Assembly: GCF_900187325.1 (NCBI RefSeq)
Contig: NZ_FZMZ01000004.1
Span: 806,001-870,000 of the forward strand
Direction: 5' to 3'
Source: Virgibacillus ndiopensis
GTDB lineage: Bacteria; Bacillota; Bacilli; Bacillales; Amphibacillaceae
DNA: 64,000 nt
The translations under genes and the position numbers were made by a program. Position 1 is the stretch's first letter. Every line of letters starts with the position of its first letter. Positions 54,866 through 63,589 of this stretch are shown here, piece by piece. A model generated the notes under the pieces. The model was given only the letters and a program-made list of their open reading frames with translations, was not told where the DNA came from and searched no databases.

Positions 54866-56224
54866 ATGAAGAAAAAGGTATGGGTTTTGGTAACTATTTG
54901 TGTACTGGCTGTGGGTAGCTTAATTGGGATGAATGGAACAGACCTGAGTGCGGACAGTGGAAAAGCAAAAGCAAAATCATACAATAACAGCAAGGTTAAA
55001 AATGTAATTGTAATGATTGGTGATGGTATGGGTCCTTCTTATACTTCTGCATACCGTTATATGAAAGATGATCCCCGAACAACACAAAAGGAAAAGACAA
55101 TTTTTGACGAACATTTTGTAGGAATGGCAACAACCCATCCTGATGACAAGGAAGAAAATGTAACCGATTCAGCTGCTGCTGCGACATCTATGGCAGCTGG
55201 AATAAAAACATATAATGGAGCTATCTCTGTCGATAATGATAGAAAACCAGTCGGAACTGTGCTAGAAGCGGCAAAAGAAAACGGTAAAGCAACTGGTCTG
55301 GTTGCAACATCGCAAGTTAACCATGCGACACCAGCTGCTTTTGGAGCGCATGATGTTTCACGTAATAATTATAATGATATTGCTGACGATTACTTTGACG
55401 ACATGATTAACGGAGAACACAAGGTTGATATTATACTAGGTGGCGGAACAAATTACTTTGACCGTGATGACCGTAATCTTATAAAAGACTTTAAACAAGA
55501 CGGCTACAATTATGTAACTTCAAAAGAAGAAATGCGAGCAAGTGAAAGTAACCAGTTACTAGGATTATTTGCACCAGTTGGTCTTCCAAAAGCAATTGAT
55601 CGTGACGAATCTACTCCTTCCTTAGAAGAAATGACGACGACAGCTTTAGAACAGCTAAGTAAGGATAAAGACGGATTTTTCCTAATGGTTGAGGGTAGTC
55701 AAATCGATTGGGCTGGACATGCCAATGATTCTGTCGGTGCAATGAGTGAAATGGAAGACTTTGCAAGGGCTTTTGAAGCAGTCATTGAGTTTGCTAAAAA
55801 TGATAAACATACACAAGTAGTATTAACTGCTGACCATTCAACTGGCGGATTTTCAATCGGCCGTGATGGTGAATATAATATGAATCCCAAAGCGATTAAA
55901 GCTACCAGCCGTACTCCAGAATTCATGGCTCAAGAAATCATGGACGGAGCTTCTGTTGAGGATGTTTTAGCTAAATATGTGGAATTTGAGTTCACAGAAG
56001 AAGAGCTTACATCCATCAAGGAGGCAAAGGCAACTAATGATGTTGACACTTTATACAGTGCAATTTCTGAAGTGTTTAACGACCGTGCGGGTATAGGATT
56101 CACGACTGGCGGACACACCGGAGTTGATGTACCCGTTTATGCATATGGACCAAAAAGTGAGGTATTCTCTGGCTTGATTGATAATACAGATATCGCTAAT
56201 GAAGTATTTGAGTTTTTGAAGTAG
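54866..56224 (+). CDS. Alkaline phosphatase
   Basis: This 452-residue secreted alkaline phosphatase has a signal peptide (1-30). The first metal Asp is D53 (MIGDGMGPSY) and the phosphorylated serine S102 lies in VTDSAAAATSMAAGIKTYNG. Metal ligands are in EGSQIDWAGHAND and LTADHSTGG, and the last His in FTTGGHTGVDVPVYAYGP. It hydrolyses phosphate monoesters outside the cell. It resembles B. subtilis PhoA/PhoB, which are induced by phosphate starvation and in sporulation. AAGGAGGAG precedes the ATG. The mature protein is rich in acidic residues, as in salt-tolerant hosts. Confidence 0.93.
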   Translation: MKKKVWVLVTICVLAVGSLIGMNGTDLSADSGKAKAKSYNNSKVKNVIVMIGDGMGPSYTSAYRYMKDDPRTTQKEKTIFDEHFVGMATTHPDDKEENVTDSAAAATSMAAGIKTYNGAISVDNDRKPVGTVLEAAKENGKATGLVATSQVNHATPAAFGAHDVSRNNYNDIADDYFDDMINGEHKVDIILGGGTNYFDRDDRNLIKDFKQDGYNYVTSKEEMRASESNQLLGLFAPVGLPKAIDRDESTPSLEEMTTTALEQLSKDKDGFFLMVEGSQIDWAGHANDSVGAMSEMEDFARAFEAVIEFAKNDKHTQVVLTADHSTGGFSIGRDGEYNMNPKAIKATSRTPEFMAQEIMDGASVEDVLAKYVEFEFTEEELTSIKEAKATNDVDTLYSAISEVFNDRAGIGFTTGGHTGVDVPVYAYGPKSEVFSGLIDNTDIANEVFEFLK

Positions 56225-56228
56225 TATT

Positions 56229-56266
56229 TAAAAGGGGGACATCTCAATGAGGTGTTACCCTTTTTT
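56229..56266 (+). terminator. Intrinsic terminator after alkaline phosphatase
   Basis: AAAAGGGGGACATCTC pairs imperfectly with GAGGTGTTACCCTTTT around AAT, followed by T residues. Confidence 0.85.
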
Positions 56267-56334
56267 GTTTTACCATAAGAATATTTGCTATACTAAGAAT
56301 AAATATCTGTCAAGTTAAAAGGAGTATACCATAA

Positions 56335-57333
56335 ATGACATTACCAAAAGGGATAAACAATTGTATTACAGATATTCAAGGTATAAAAGTTGGTCATATC
56401 ACCTTATATGAGAAAATAAGTGAAGAAGATACAATATGTACTGGTGTAACAGCCATTCTCCCCCATGAAGGAAATCTGTTCAACGAAAAAACACGTGCAG
56501 CAAGCAATGTTATAAATGGATATGGAAAAACTGGTGGACTTGTACAAATTGAAGAGCTTGGATTAATAGAATCACCTATTATGCTGACAAATACATTTAG
56601 CATTGGCCCTGTCATGCAAGGAACTCTAGACTATATGCTCGAAGAAAATAAAGAGATTGGTGATTCCACGAGTACAATTAATATTGTAGTAGGTGAGTGT
56701 AATGATAGTTATTTGAACTCGATACGTCACCAAGCTATAAAACGTGAACATGCCGTACAGGCGATCAAAAATGCAAAGAATGCGCCTGTTGAAGAAGGTG
56801 CAGTTGGTGCTGGAAAAGGTATGGTCTGTTTCGGTTATAAAGGTGGGATAGGAACAGCATCACGAGTTGTTTCTGTTAATGATGAAAACTATACGGTTGG
56901 CTGTCTTGTTTTAAGTAATTTTGGTAAACGTGAGGATGCACTATTTGCAAATTGGGATAAAAAGAAACTAGATACGCCAGATGGTTCAATCATGATGATT
57001 ATTGCTACAGATGCCCCTCTTTATGATCGACAACTAAAGCGACTTGCAAAGAGATGTGCTGCTGGATTAGGTCGGACTGGTAGTCATATTGATAACGGAA
57101 GCGGAGATATTGCAATTGCCTTTTCAACCGCAAATCGCTATACCCATGCCACTGTTTCAACCATGGTATCAGTGACATATATACGTGACGACCATCCAGT
57201 TATGAATAAACTTTTCCAAGCAGTTATTGAATCGACTGAAGAAGCGATTATTAACTCGTTGAAAAAAGCTGAGTCAACGGAAGGTCGGAAAGGTCGGGTT
57301 GTGGAAAAGGCACCATTGCCAGATATGAAATGA
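56335..57333 (+). CDS. P1 family (DmpA-like) self-processing aminopeptidase
   Basis: This 332-residue protein of the DmpA/BapA family has the autoproteolysis site at G249-S250 in GLGRTGSHIDNGSGDIAIAFST. S250 becomes the N-terminal nucleophile, the same number as in DmpA. The N-terminal half has ITDIQGIKVGHITL and TGVTAILPHEG. Family members release N-terminal amino acids or cleave beta-peptides. The natural substrate here is unknown. AAAGGAG precedes the ATG. Confidence 0.9.
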   Translation: MTLPKGINNCITDIQGIKVGHITLYEKISEEDTICTGVTAILPHEGNLFNEKTRAASNVINGYGKTGGLVQIEELGLIESPIMLTNTFSIGPVMQGTLDYMLEENKEIGDSTSTINIVVGECNDSYLNSIRHQAIKREHAVQAIKNAKNAPVEEGAVGAGKGMVCFGYKGGIGTASRVVSVNDENYTVGCLVLSNFGKREDALFANWDKKKLDTPDGSIMMIIATDAPLYDRQLKRLAKRCAAGLGRTGSHIDNGSGDIAIAFSTANRYTHATVSTMVSVTYIRDDHPVMNKLFQAVIESTEEAIINSLKKAESTEGRKGRVVEKAPLPDMK

Positions 57334-57339
57334 TATGTA

Positions 57340-57388
57340 GAAGAGGCTAACTATTGACTTTATATAGTAGCCTCTTTAAATTTTTTTC
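57340..57388 (+). terminator. Intrinsic terminator after P1 peptidase
   Basis: AAGAGGCTAACTAT pairs with ATAGTAGCCTCTT (one bulged base), followed by TAAATTTTTTT. It may also serve the converging RluA gene. Confidence 0.85.
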
Positions 57389-58285
57389 CTATTTTGATTT
57401 AACTAAAAATGACTTCGGTACTGGTGCTTCAAAACGCAATAACTTTCCTGTAATAGGATGCGTAAACACCAACACTTTTGCATGCAATCCGAGCCGGCCA
57501 ATTGCATTACCTGTTGAACCATATTTTTTATCGCCAACAACTGGATGTCCTAAATCTTGCATATGGACACGAATTTGATTTTTACGTCCTGTTTCAAGCT
57601 GTACTTCTAATAAGGAAAAGCTATTATTAGATTGAATGACTTTAAAATGTGTAATGGCATGCTGTCCATCATTTTTAGTTGGGCTTGAGTATACCAAGTG
57701 TGTACTACTCTCTTTTAACCAAGATGATATATAACCTTTTGATTTCTTAACTTCCCCTTCCACAAGTGCAACATAAGTTCGTTCCTTCACTTTTTCCTTC
57801 CAAGCATTTTGTAACATACGTTTAACCTTTTCACTTTTAGCAAACATCATTACACCCGAAGTATCTTTGTCCAAGCGATGAACGACGAATATTCGATTTT
57901 CCGGTCCTTCTAAACGTACATGGTCCATTAGTTGATGATGTGCTGTTCGAATCTTCTCTTTTTGAGTTGCGATGGAAAGTAAACCAGCTTCTTTATTAAT
58001 GACAATAATATCTTCGTCTTCGTATAAAATGGTCATACCAACTAACTGACTTTCTTTAATTGCAGCTTTATTTTTTAAAATAGTAACCGTTTGTCCTGGC
58101 TGTAAGGCATAGTTATGCTTAGTCTCAATATGATCATCAATCGTAACTTGTCCTCGAGTAAGAATGGATTTTACTGAGTTTCGACTGCGATTGGACATTG
58201 CCTTTAATAAAAACGGAAGTAATTCACTTGGTTCTTTAACATTATACTTAAGTGTTTTGTTTTGATCCTTATGGTTGGATTTCAT
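57389..58285 (-). CDS. RluA family pseudouridine synthase
   Basis: This 298-residue enzyme has an N-terminal S4-like RNA-binding part (about 25-75; RNSVKSILTRGQVTID) and a catalytic domain with the RluA motif HRLDKDTSG (136-144; catalytic D139). RKNQIRVHMQDLGHPVVGDKKYG also appears near the C-terminus. It makes pseudouridine in rRNA or tRNA. Which RNA is not decided; B. subtilis has YhcT, YjbO and YlyB of this type. ATG at 58285 follows GAGGAGC. Confidence 0.9.
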   Translation of the reverse strand: MKSNHKDQNKTLKYNVKEPSELLPFLLKAMSNRSRNSVKSILTRGQVTIDDHIETKHNYALQPGQTVTILKNKAAIKESQLVGMTILYEDEDIIVINKEAGLLSIATQKEKIRTAHHQLMDHVRLEGPENRIFVVHRLDKDTSGVMMFAKSEKVKRMLQNAWKEKVKERTYVALVEGEVKKSKGYISSWLKESSTHLVYSSPTKNDGQHAITHFKVIQSNNSFSLLEVQLETGRKNQIRVHMQDLGHPVVGDKKYGSTGNAIGRLGLHAKVLVFTHPITGKLLRFEAPVPKSFLVKSK

Positions 58286-58304
58286 TGTTTTGCTCCTCAA
58301 CTAT

Positions 58305-58565
58305 TTAATCTTCATCCTTAACATCGATGTCCTCTGGGATTGGTTCGCTAAGATATTCCTCAATCATTTTTCTATATTTCTCAACTTGATCAAAATGTGT
58401 TGTGAATTGTTCTTTATTTATAAGATACTGTTCACCATCATGAACCGTCCGAATACGGCTTTGCAAGATTAATGCTTTTATTTTTGATTCATTTACTGAT
58501 AAATATTCTGCTGTTTCTTTTATTGTAAGGTACAATGTATTGTTGTTCCTTTCTCTTGAGGGCAT
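58305..58565 (-). CDS. Excisionase-type helix-turn-helix protein
   Basis: This 86-residue protein has a MerR/excisionase-like HTH (residues 11-52; YLTIKETAEYLSVNESKIKALILQSRIR) and an acidic C-terminal tail. It ends 19 bp before the RluA gene and likely shares its transcript. No integrase or prophage genes are near, so it is more likely a small chromosomal DNA-binding protein than a true excisionase. Confidence 0.7.
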   Translation of the reverse strand: MPSRERNNNTLYLTIKETAEYLSVNESKIKALILQSRIRTVHDGEQYLINKEQFTTHFDQVEKYRKMIEEYLSEPIPEDIDVKDED

Positions 58566-58785
58566 TTAGTACATTATAAAGGAAATGCTCATTATTGAAT
58601 AGGAATGACTATTAAATAATGAGCTTTGAACAACCCTCTAAAACCGGCTGCAATTCCACAATGGTTAATCTCAATTCTTTTGCTTCCTTCTCTTTTACCC
58701 TAATAATACTTGGGTTTTTCATATTATCTAAAAAAACGGTTAGAATAAATAAATGGAGAAGTTAATTTGACATCGAGGGATAGTA

Positions 58786-59772
58786 ATGGAATTGCAATTG
58801 ATTGAAGTGATCGCACCTGAGAATTTTAAATATCAAAATGATTTATTAAACAAATTTTCATACACGTCGTACTGGGCATCTCGTGAAAATAATGAACTAC
58901 ATATCCGGATTCTAGTTGAAAAACAAAATGCTGAAAAAATCTTGAATTACTTGGAGAAAGCAGCTTCTGATGTAAACAGCCAATTTGACGCTTTACTCTA
59001 TTCTGTAAAAGCATATATCCCCAGTAAATATCATGAAAAAAATACGCCCGATGATGATAAACAACAATTTGAACGAGCAAGCAGACATGAATTATATTCT
59101 GTTGTTCAAACCTCAAGTAAAATTGACAGTAGTTTTTCTTGGTTTACCGTTTTTGCAGCACTAGTCGCTACAGTTGGCGTTATTCAAAACAGCCCAGGTC
59201 TAGTATTAGGAGCAAATATTATCGATCCTTCAATCAGACCAATTATGGGAGTTTCATTTTCTTCTGTTCTCGGTGAAAAAAAGATAATTCGTCAATCTAT
59301 TATTACTGCAATATCTGGACTATTAATTCCAGTCACAATCGCTGCCTTATTCGGATATTTATTCCCTCTTCCGATTAATAGTAGTGAGTTTCTTGCGCAA
59401 ACAAATGTACATATTTTAGATATAATTGTGGCCGTTTCAGCCGGTGCTGCTGGTGCCTTATCTTTTGTTAAACGATCACAAGGCCAATTAGTAGGCGTAA
59501 TGATATCTTTAGCTGTTTTACCTCCAGCCGTTGTTCTTGGAATGATGGTTGGTTCTTCTCAATGGCAATCAGCTATACAACCTTTGTTGTTATTAGTAAT
59601 TAATATTAATTCCATCCTTTTATCCGCTATAATCGTATTTTGGTTAAGTGGGATTAAACCAGTAAAATGGAAGGATATTCAAGATGCAAACACATCACGA
59701 GTTAACTCTTTGCTATTTACTGGTGTAATTTGTCTTATATTGATCATTACTGTTGTGCTTATACGGTTTTAG
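58786..59772 (+). CDS. DUF389 (TIGR00341) membrane protein
   Basis: This 328-residue protein has a soluble N-terminal ~110-residue domain (MELQLIEVIAPEN, with a ferredoxin-like strand pattern) and six predicted membrane segments. The DUF389 core is LVLGANIIDPSIRPIMGVSFSS and VSAGAAGALSFVKRSQGQLVGVMISLAVLPPAVVLG. The family has no known function and may transport an ion or small solute. Its last 60 bp overlap the converging gene at 59713. Confidence 0.82.
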   Translation: MELQLIEVIAPENFKYQNDLLNKFSYTSYWASRENNELHIRILVEKQNAEKILNYLEKAASDVNSQFDALLYSVKAYIPSKYHEKNTPDDDKQQFERASRHELYSVVQTSSKIDSSFSWFTVFAALVATVGVIQNSPGLVLGANIIDPSIRPIMGVSFSSVLGEKKIIRQSIITAISGLLIPVTIAALFGYLFPLPINSSEFLAQTNVHILDIIVAVSAGAAGALSFVKRSQGQLVGVMISLAVLPPAVVLGMMVGSSQWQSAIQPLLLLVININSILLSAIIVFWLSGIKPVKWKDIQDANTSRVNSLLFTGVICLILIITVVLIRF

Positions 59773-60390
59773 TTTAGGTTTAGACATTTTCTTCTTTCTC
59801 AGATTAAACAACATCTCCATCTTTGCCAATGCCCACTGTAACGCCATTCCTTGAACAGCAATCCCTATTATGGATATACCTGTTAAAGTCCAAGTTGCTA
59901 CTTGATTCTCAATTATAAAAACTTCGTGTCCAAAAAACAATAAATAGCCAAATACAACAAACAAAGCATCATAATAAGTTTGTATGGAACCTTCTACATT
60001 CCAAATAAATAGAGATTCAGCAATTAATATAACGAAAAGTATAGATCCTATTAAACTCATAGATTGAAAAGAAAGTTTTTTAATATAGGGTGAAATATAG
60101 TATTTTGTAATCGTCTTAATTCGGAATAAGTATATGATACGTACGATTCTGGCAACCTGGAAGAACTGGTCAAATGGAATAATTGCAATTACGAGAAATG
60201 GATTTTGCTTTATGAAGATCCACTTTTCCTTAGATATGGCTAATCGGACGACAAAGTCTACAAAAAACACTCCCCACACAATCCAATTTATTGTTGAATT
60301 GTATGTGTTTTCACTCCAGAGCGTAATAATTGTAAGCATGACAAGAAGTATCATAATACCCTCGTATATAATTTTCATTATTTGCTGCAT
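59713..60390 (-). CDS. Voltage-gated ion channel superfamily-like protein
   Basis: This 225-residue protein has about six hydrophobic segments laid out like S1-S6. The S4-like segment carries spaced basic residues (RIVRIIYLFRIKTITKYY, about 82-99). Between the last two segments, where potassium channels have TVGYG, this protein has ALFVVFGYLLFFGHEV, so the usual K+ filter is absent. The C-terminal 30 residues are highly basic. It may be a divergent channel. It overlaps the DUF389 gene tail-to-tail by 60 bp, an uncommon arrangement. Confidence 0.65.
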   Translation of the reverse strand: MQQIMKIIYEGIMILLVMLTIITLWSENTYNSTINWIVWGVFFVDFVVRLAISKEKWIFIKQNPFLVIAIIPFDQFFQVARIVRIIYLFRIKTITKYYISPYIKKLSFQSMSLIGSILFVILIAESLFIWNVEGSIQTYYDALFVVFGYLLFFGHEVFIIENQVATWTLTGISIIGIAVQGMALQWALAKMEMLFNLRKKKMSKPKLKPYKHNSNDQYKTNYTSK

Positions 60391-60507
60391 ACTATCCCTC
60401 TTTTGATCATCTCTTATTCTATTATATAAAAAATGCGTGCAAGTGTTTATTGATAAGGCTCTTTTTGTAACCTTTGTTGTTTGTTGTTATTTAACCTCAT
60501 AGTTTCA

Positions 60508-60910
60508 GTAAACTGCGACGTAACTAAATGCTTGGACAGCCGTTCCGGAAATTAACTTCGCTTTCCACGGGCTCGCGATGAGCCTCCTCGGAAGAAACCC
60601 ACTTCATGTGGGGTCTCATCGTCTTCGCTTTGCCGCAGGAGTCTACATGTATTTCCTCCACTGGTGTTGTGTTTATGAACCATTAGATGGAATAGCAATT
60701 TATTATAAAAGAACACATTATACCACCCACTAGTCCGAGTGAGCGGAGGGCGGTGACTCCTGCTCAGAACAGCACGTGTCCGAAGACCCCGCAGAGTGGT
60801 TTTCTCTTCGGAGGCTGAGGCCGTGCCCGGGAAAGCATCTGCCCGAAGCGATCCCGGACGGCGGAGCGAGAATTGCATGTGATCATTCCACCAATTACGT
60901 CGCGTTTTAT
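60508..60910. repeat. Composite ~400-bp repeat element, copy 2
   Basis: Terminal inverted repeats GTAAACTGCGACGTAA and TTACGTCGCGTTTTAT share a perfect GCGACGTAA core. Inside are a left block like the 8628 element (CTTCGCTTTCCACGGGCTCG) and a right block like that of 16792-17232 (GAGCGGAGGGCGGTGACTCC, AGAGTGGTTTTCTC). Block order and orientation equal copy 1. Confidence 0.75.
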
Positions 60911-60942
60911 GTTTTGTATTGAAAATAACCATAGATAAAAAT

Positions 60943-60980
60943 AAAAATCAGGATTTCTGAATAGAGAAATCCTGATTTTT
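60943..60980 (-). terminator. Intrinsic terminator of GNAT gene
   Basis: AAAAATCAGGATTTCT pairs perfectly with AGAAATCCTGATTTTT around GAATAG, 12 bp past the stop of the minus-strand gene. Confidence 0.93.
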
Positions 60981-60991
60981 ATTTTATATAG

Positions 60992-61270
60992 CTATTTTAC
61001 AAGAACATCATGATATTCCGGTGTTTTTTCCATCTTATGTTTAGCATATGAACATTCGGGGATAATTTTCTTCCCCTCTTCCCTTGCATAATTCACTACT
61101 TTTTCTACAAGCTTTCCAGCAACACCATCCCCGCGAAGCTCATCCGAAACAAAAGTATGGTCAACAATTATGTTTTGATCTTCATCTGAAACAAATGTAA
61201 TTTCTGCTATAGGATTTTTTTCATTTTCCCCAACGAAAAATTTGTTTTCACCTTTTTTAATCGTAATCAT
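60992..61270 (-). CDS. Small GNAT-like N-acetyltransferase, YjdJ-type
   Basis: This 92-residue protein belongs to the short GNAT family. It shows the acetyl-CoA loop VSDELRGDGVAGKLVEKVVNYAREEGKKIIPECSYAKHKM. The human GATD/YjdJ-like group shares the final CSYA motif. The substrate is unknown. It starts 18 bp downstream of ctaB on the same strand and may share its transcript. Confidence 0.85.
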   Translation of the reverse strand: MITIKKGENKFFVGENEKNPIAEITFVSDEDQNIIVDHTFVSDELRGDGVAGKLVEKVVNYAREEGKKIIPECSYAKHKMEKTPEYHDVLVK

Positions 61271-61287
61271 CTTTTTCCTCCTAGCAA

Positions 61288-62205
61288 TTAATTAAAAACA
61301 GGTAATGTAACAATAATCATGGTTAGAAATAAGATTGCTAAATAGTTCAATGAAAACACAAAATTAATCCGTGCCCACTTCACATCGTTTTTCATAATGA
61401 AACCACTTAAACCAACTACTATCCAAATAACATTAAGGATGGTAGCAATTACTACAAAGGTTGTACCAAGTGATGTTAAATAAAATGGTAATGGAAGCAA
61501 GCAGGCTATATATACAACTGTTTGACGCTTTGTTAACTCAAAACCATGAACAACTGGAAGCATTGGAACTCCTGCTGCTTTGTATTCATCATACCGTTTC
61601 ATTGCAATCGAAAACGTATGTGGTATTTGCCAGATAAACAGGATGATAAATAACATGATTGGAACGACATGAAACGCTGAATCTATTGCTGCCCACCCAA
61701 TTAGTGGTGTAACTGCACCAGAAACGCTTCCAATTATTGTATTAAGTGTATATCTACGCTTTGACCAGAATGTATATAAAACTACATAAGTAAACCATCC
61801 TACCAATGCGTATAGACTTGCTTCCACTGTTGTAAACAACAGTAAAATAAAACCAAGTAAGGTTGATACTATTCCCATAAACAGAATCACGTTAAGCGAA
61901 AAATTCCCCGTAACAGTTGGACGCTTTTTAGTCCGTAACATGACGGTATCCAGGTCAACCTCATACCAGTTATTCAGTATAAGTGCACCAGCCATGACGA
62001 ATGTACTCCCAACTATTGTTAGCAAAAATACGTCCCAATACTCGTTAAATGAAGAATCGGTAAAATAAAGCGCCAACCAAAAACCTGTAAAAACTGGTAG
62101 AACATTAGCGATTAAAACAATACCTTTTAAAAGTTCTTTTAGATCAAAGAAAATGGAAGTAGCATGCTGTTCGTCTATCTCTCTAATCGATTTATTCTCT
62201 TTCAT
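61288..62205 (-). CDS. ctaB: Protoheme IX farnesyltransferase
   Basis: This 305-residue UbiA-family prenyltransferase has about nine membrane segments. The first Asp-rich motif is NNWYEVDLDTVMLRTKKRP (N78-P96). The GSVSGAVTPLIGWAA region and the second motif IPHTFSIAMKRYDEYKAAGVPML follow. It makes heme O for cytochrome oxidase. ctaA and the ctaCDEF genes are not adjacent in the window. An extra copy beyond the main cta operon is therefore possible. Confidence 0.93.
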   Translation of the reverse strand: MKENKSIREIDEQHATSIFFDLKELLKGIVLIANVLPVFTGFWLALYFTDSSFNEYWDVFLLTIVGSTFVMAGALILNNWYEVDLDTVMLRTKKRPTVTGNFSLNVILFMGIVSTLLGFILLLFTTVEASLYALVGWFTYVVLYTFWSKRRYTLNTIIGSVSGAVTPLIGWAAIDSAFHVVPIMLFIILFIWQIPHTFSIAMKRYDEYKAAGVPMLPVVHGFELTKRQTVVYIACLLPLPFYLTSLGTTFVVIATILNVIWIVVGLSGFIMKNDVKWARINFVFSLNYLAILFLTMIIVTLPVFN

Positions 62206-62383
62206 TTCATATCTTTCCCTTCAAGACTGGTGCAAAAATTCTATGCAAAGAAACTTATATTCCCCCTTTATTGTAATGGTTTTACTAAAAATAATTAAGT
62301 AATATGGATTAATACGTTTAAATGGATTTTGACTTATCTTTTGATTGAATTTAGACAAACTAAACATGGAGGAGGTTTTTTAA

Positions 62384-62494
62384 ATGACTAAGAAGCGTAA
62401 GAGTAAACACAAAAGTAAAGAGGAAATAAATGCTTTACGGTCAGGAACGAAAGGCGGCAAGAAATTACACGGACCAAACCGCCCTTCTACATAA
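62384..62494 (+). CDS. Very small basic protein (36 residues)
   Basis: This short frame reads MTKKRKSKHKSKEEINALRS and ends GPNRPST. It has a strong GGAGGAGG ribosome binding site 8 nt upstream, a promoter-like AT-rich leader and a good terminator right after, so it is probably a real gene. The first 12 residues are highly basic. I do not recognise a family. A nucleic-acid- or ribosome-associated or spore protein is possible but unproven. Confidence 0.6.
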   Translation: MTKKRKSKHKSKEEINALRSGTKGGKKLHGPNRPST

Positions 62495-62506
62495 GGCCGG
62501 AAATAA

Positions 62507-62552
62507 AATAAAGCTACATGTCTTTCCTTTTAGGATTCATGTAGCTTTATTT
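62507..62552 (+). terminator. Intrinsic terminator after the small basic gene
   Basis: AATAAAGCTACATG pairs perfectly with CATGTAGCTTTATT around a 17-nt loop, 12 bp past the stop. Confidence 0.9.
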
Positions 62553-62607
62553 ATGGTCAAAGATAATATTATAATTAATGCAAACCCATACTGGAGGTGC
62601 CAATGAG

Positions 62608-62994
62608 ATGCAAAAACTTCGGTTTGAATCATCATGGGATAAGACAATATCCACGAAAGATCGGAATCAAATTGAGCAAGTTTTTTCAGATACACAATGT
62701 GCAGTAAATGAACCTATTTATTTTTCATCATTGTGGCAAGCGATAAATCATAAAAACCAATTATTAGTAACGGTACTTATACATAACACTAGCCAGAAGA
62801 ACCTTTCTTTCCAAAACACTAAAATGCGATATTTAGAGAACAATGAAATAGTAGTGGAGTATTCATTTACGCTTCCATTATTATTCGTTGAACCACATAC
62901 AAGTATGCCGTGGACATTTATTTTTCCTGTTGAAAGCCTATGTCATAAACCAAAGTTAAAAAACGGAAAGTTAGATATAGTGTACAAGCTTTAG
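62608..62994 (+). CDS. SLAP domain protein
   Basis: This 128-residue protein matches the SLAP domain of Bacillaceae: LRFESSWDKTISTKDRNQIEQVF, LLVTVLIHNTSQKNLSFQNT and FTLPLLFVEPHTSMPWTFIFP. The domain is named from the Bacillus accessory Sec system and S-layer export. There is no signal peptide here, so this stand-alone copy acts inside the cell or as a partner of export factors. No secA2 or S-layer gene is in the window. ATG at 62608 has GGAGG 10 nt upstream. Confidence 0.82.
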   Translation: MQKLRFESSWDKTISTKDRNQIEQVFSDTQCAVNEPIYFSSLWQAINHKNQLLVTVLIHNTSQKNLSFQNTKMRYLENNEIVVEYSFTLPLLFVEPHTSMPWTFIFPVESLCHKPKLKNGKLDIVYKL

Positions 62995-63073
62995 AATTCC
63001 ATATAACTAATAAAAAATGATAAGAAATCAATGATTAGAGTAAAGATAATTTTCCGTCGTTGCATAAGGAAAA

Positions 63074-63100
63074 GGACTAAAACCTAACATGTTTTAGCCC
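63074..63100 (-). terminator. Terminator of VOC gene
   Basis: GGACTAAAAC pairs with GTTTTAGCCC (one mismatch) around 7 nt, 34 bp past the stop on the minus strand, followed there by TTTTCC. Confidence 0.7.
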
Positions 63101-63133
63101 TATTATTTACCTTTATTACGAAAAATTTATTCT

Positions 63134-63550
63134 TCAAATCTCCCATGCAGGGTTCCAAACTACTTCCCACAAATGACCATTAGGATCTTGAAAGTGTCCG
63201 GAGTACCCACCCCAAAAGGTGTCGTGTGCAGGATCCGTTAAAGTAGCTCCCGCTTTTTCAGCCTGTTCCATTACCTTATCAACTTCTTCTTTACTTTCTA
63301 CATTATGTCCAATAGTAAATTCAGTGGGGCTTGAAGGAGTTTGCTCGATCTTTGCCTCATGAGCTATATCCTCGCGTTTCCAAATGGCAAGTTTTAAACC
63401 TGCTTGTAAATCAAAGAAAGCAACAGCTCCATGATCAAATTCTTTTCCAACGATACCATCTGTCGGCAAACCCAATCCATCCCGATAAAATTCCAATGCT
63501 TTCTCCAAATCATCTACACCTAATGTAATTACAGTGATTCGTGGATTCAT
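63134..63550 (-). CDS. VOC family (glyoxalase/bleomycin resistance-type) protein
   Basis: This 138-residue protein has the paired beta-alpha-beta-beta-beta layout: ITLGVDDLEKALEFYRDGLGL at the start, then FTIGHNVESKEEVDKVMEQAEKAG, and FQDPNGHLWEVVWNP at the end. The terminal Glu in LWEVVW is a usual metal ligand. Function within this very broad superfamily cannot be told. It is monocistronic. Confidence 0.88.
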   Translation of the reverse strand: MNPRITVITLGVDDLEKALEFYRDGLGLPTDGIVGKEFDHGAVAFFDLQAGLKLAIWKREDIAHEAKIEQTPSSPTEFTIGHNVESKEEVDKVMEQAEKAGATLTDPAHDTFWGGYSGHFQDPNGHLWEVVWNPAWEI

Positions 63551-63589
63551 AATCGTGAAACCTCTAATCTTCTCTTATTTTTGGATACT

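Larger units (their letters stand above)
60391..60991. other. 600-bp gene-free region
   Basis: The region is occupied by the composite repeat element 60508-60910 and the terminator of the GNAT gene. The 126-codon open frame across it (60552-60932, minus) comes from the repeat and is not a gene. Confidence 0.75.

Noticed and set aside
60552-60932. 126-codon frame on the minus strand
   Set aside because: It lies wholly inside the composite repeat and its translation (LRGLRTRAVLSRSHRPPL) is nearly that of the frame at 17010-17225 in the other copy. It is repeat sequence, not a gene.
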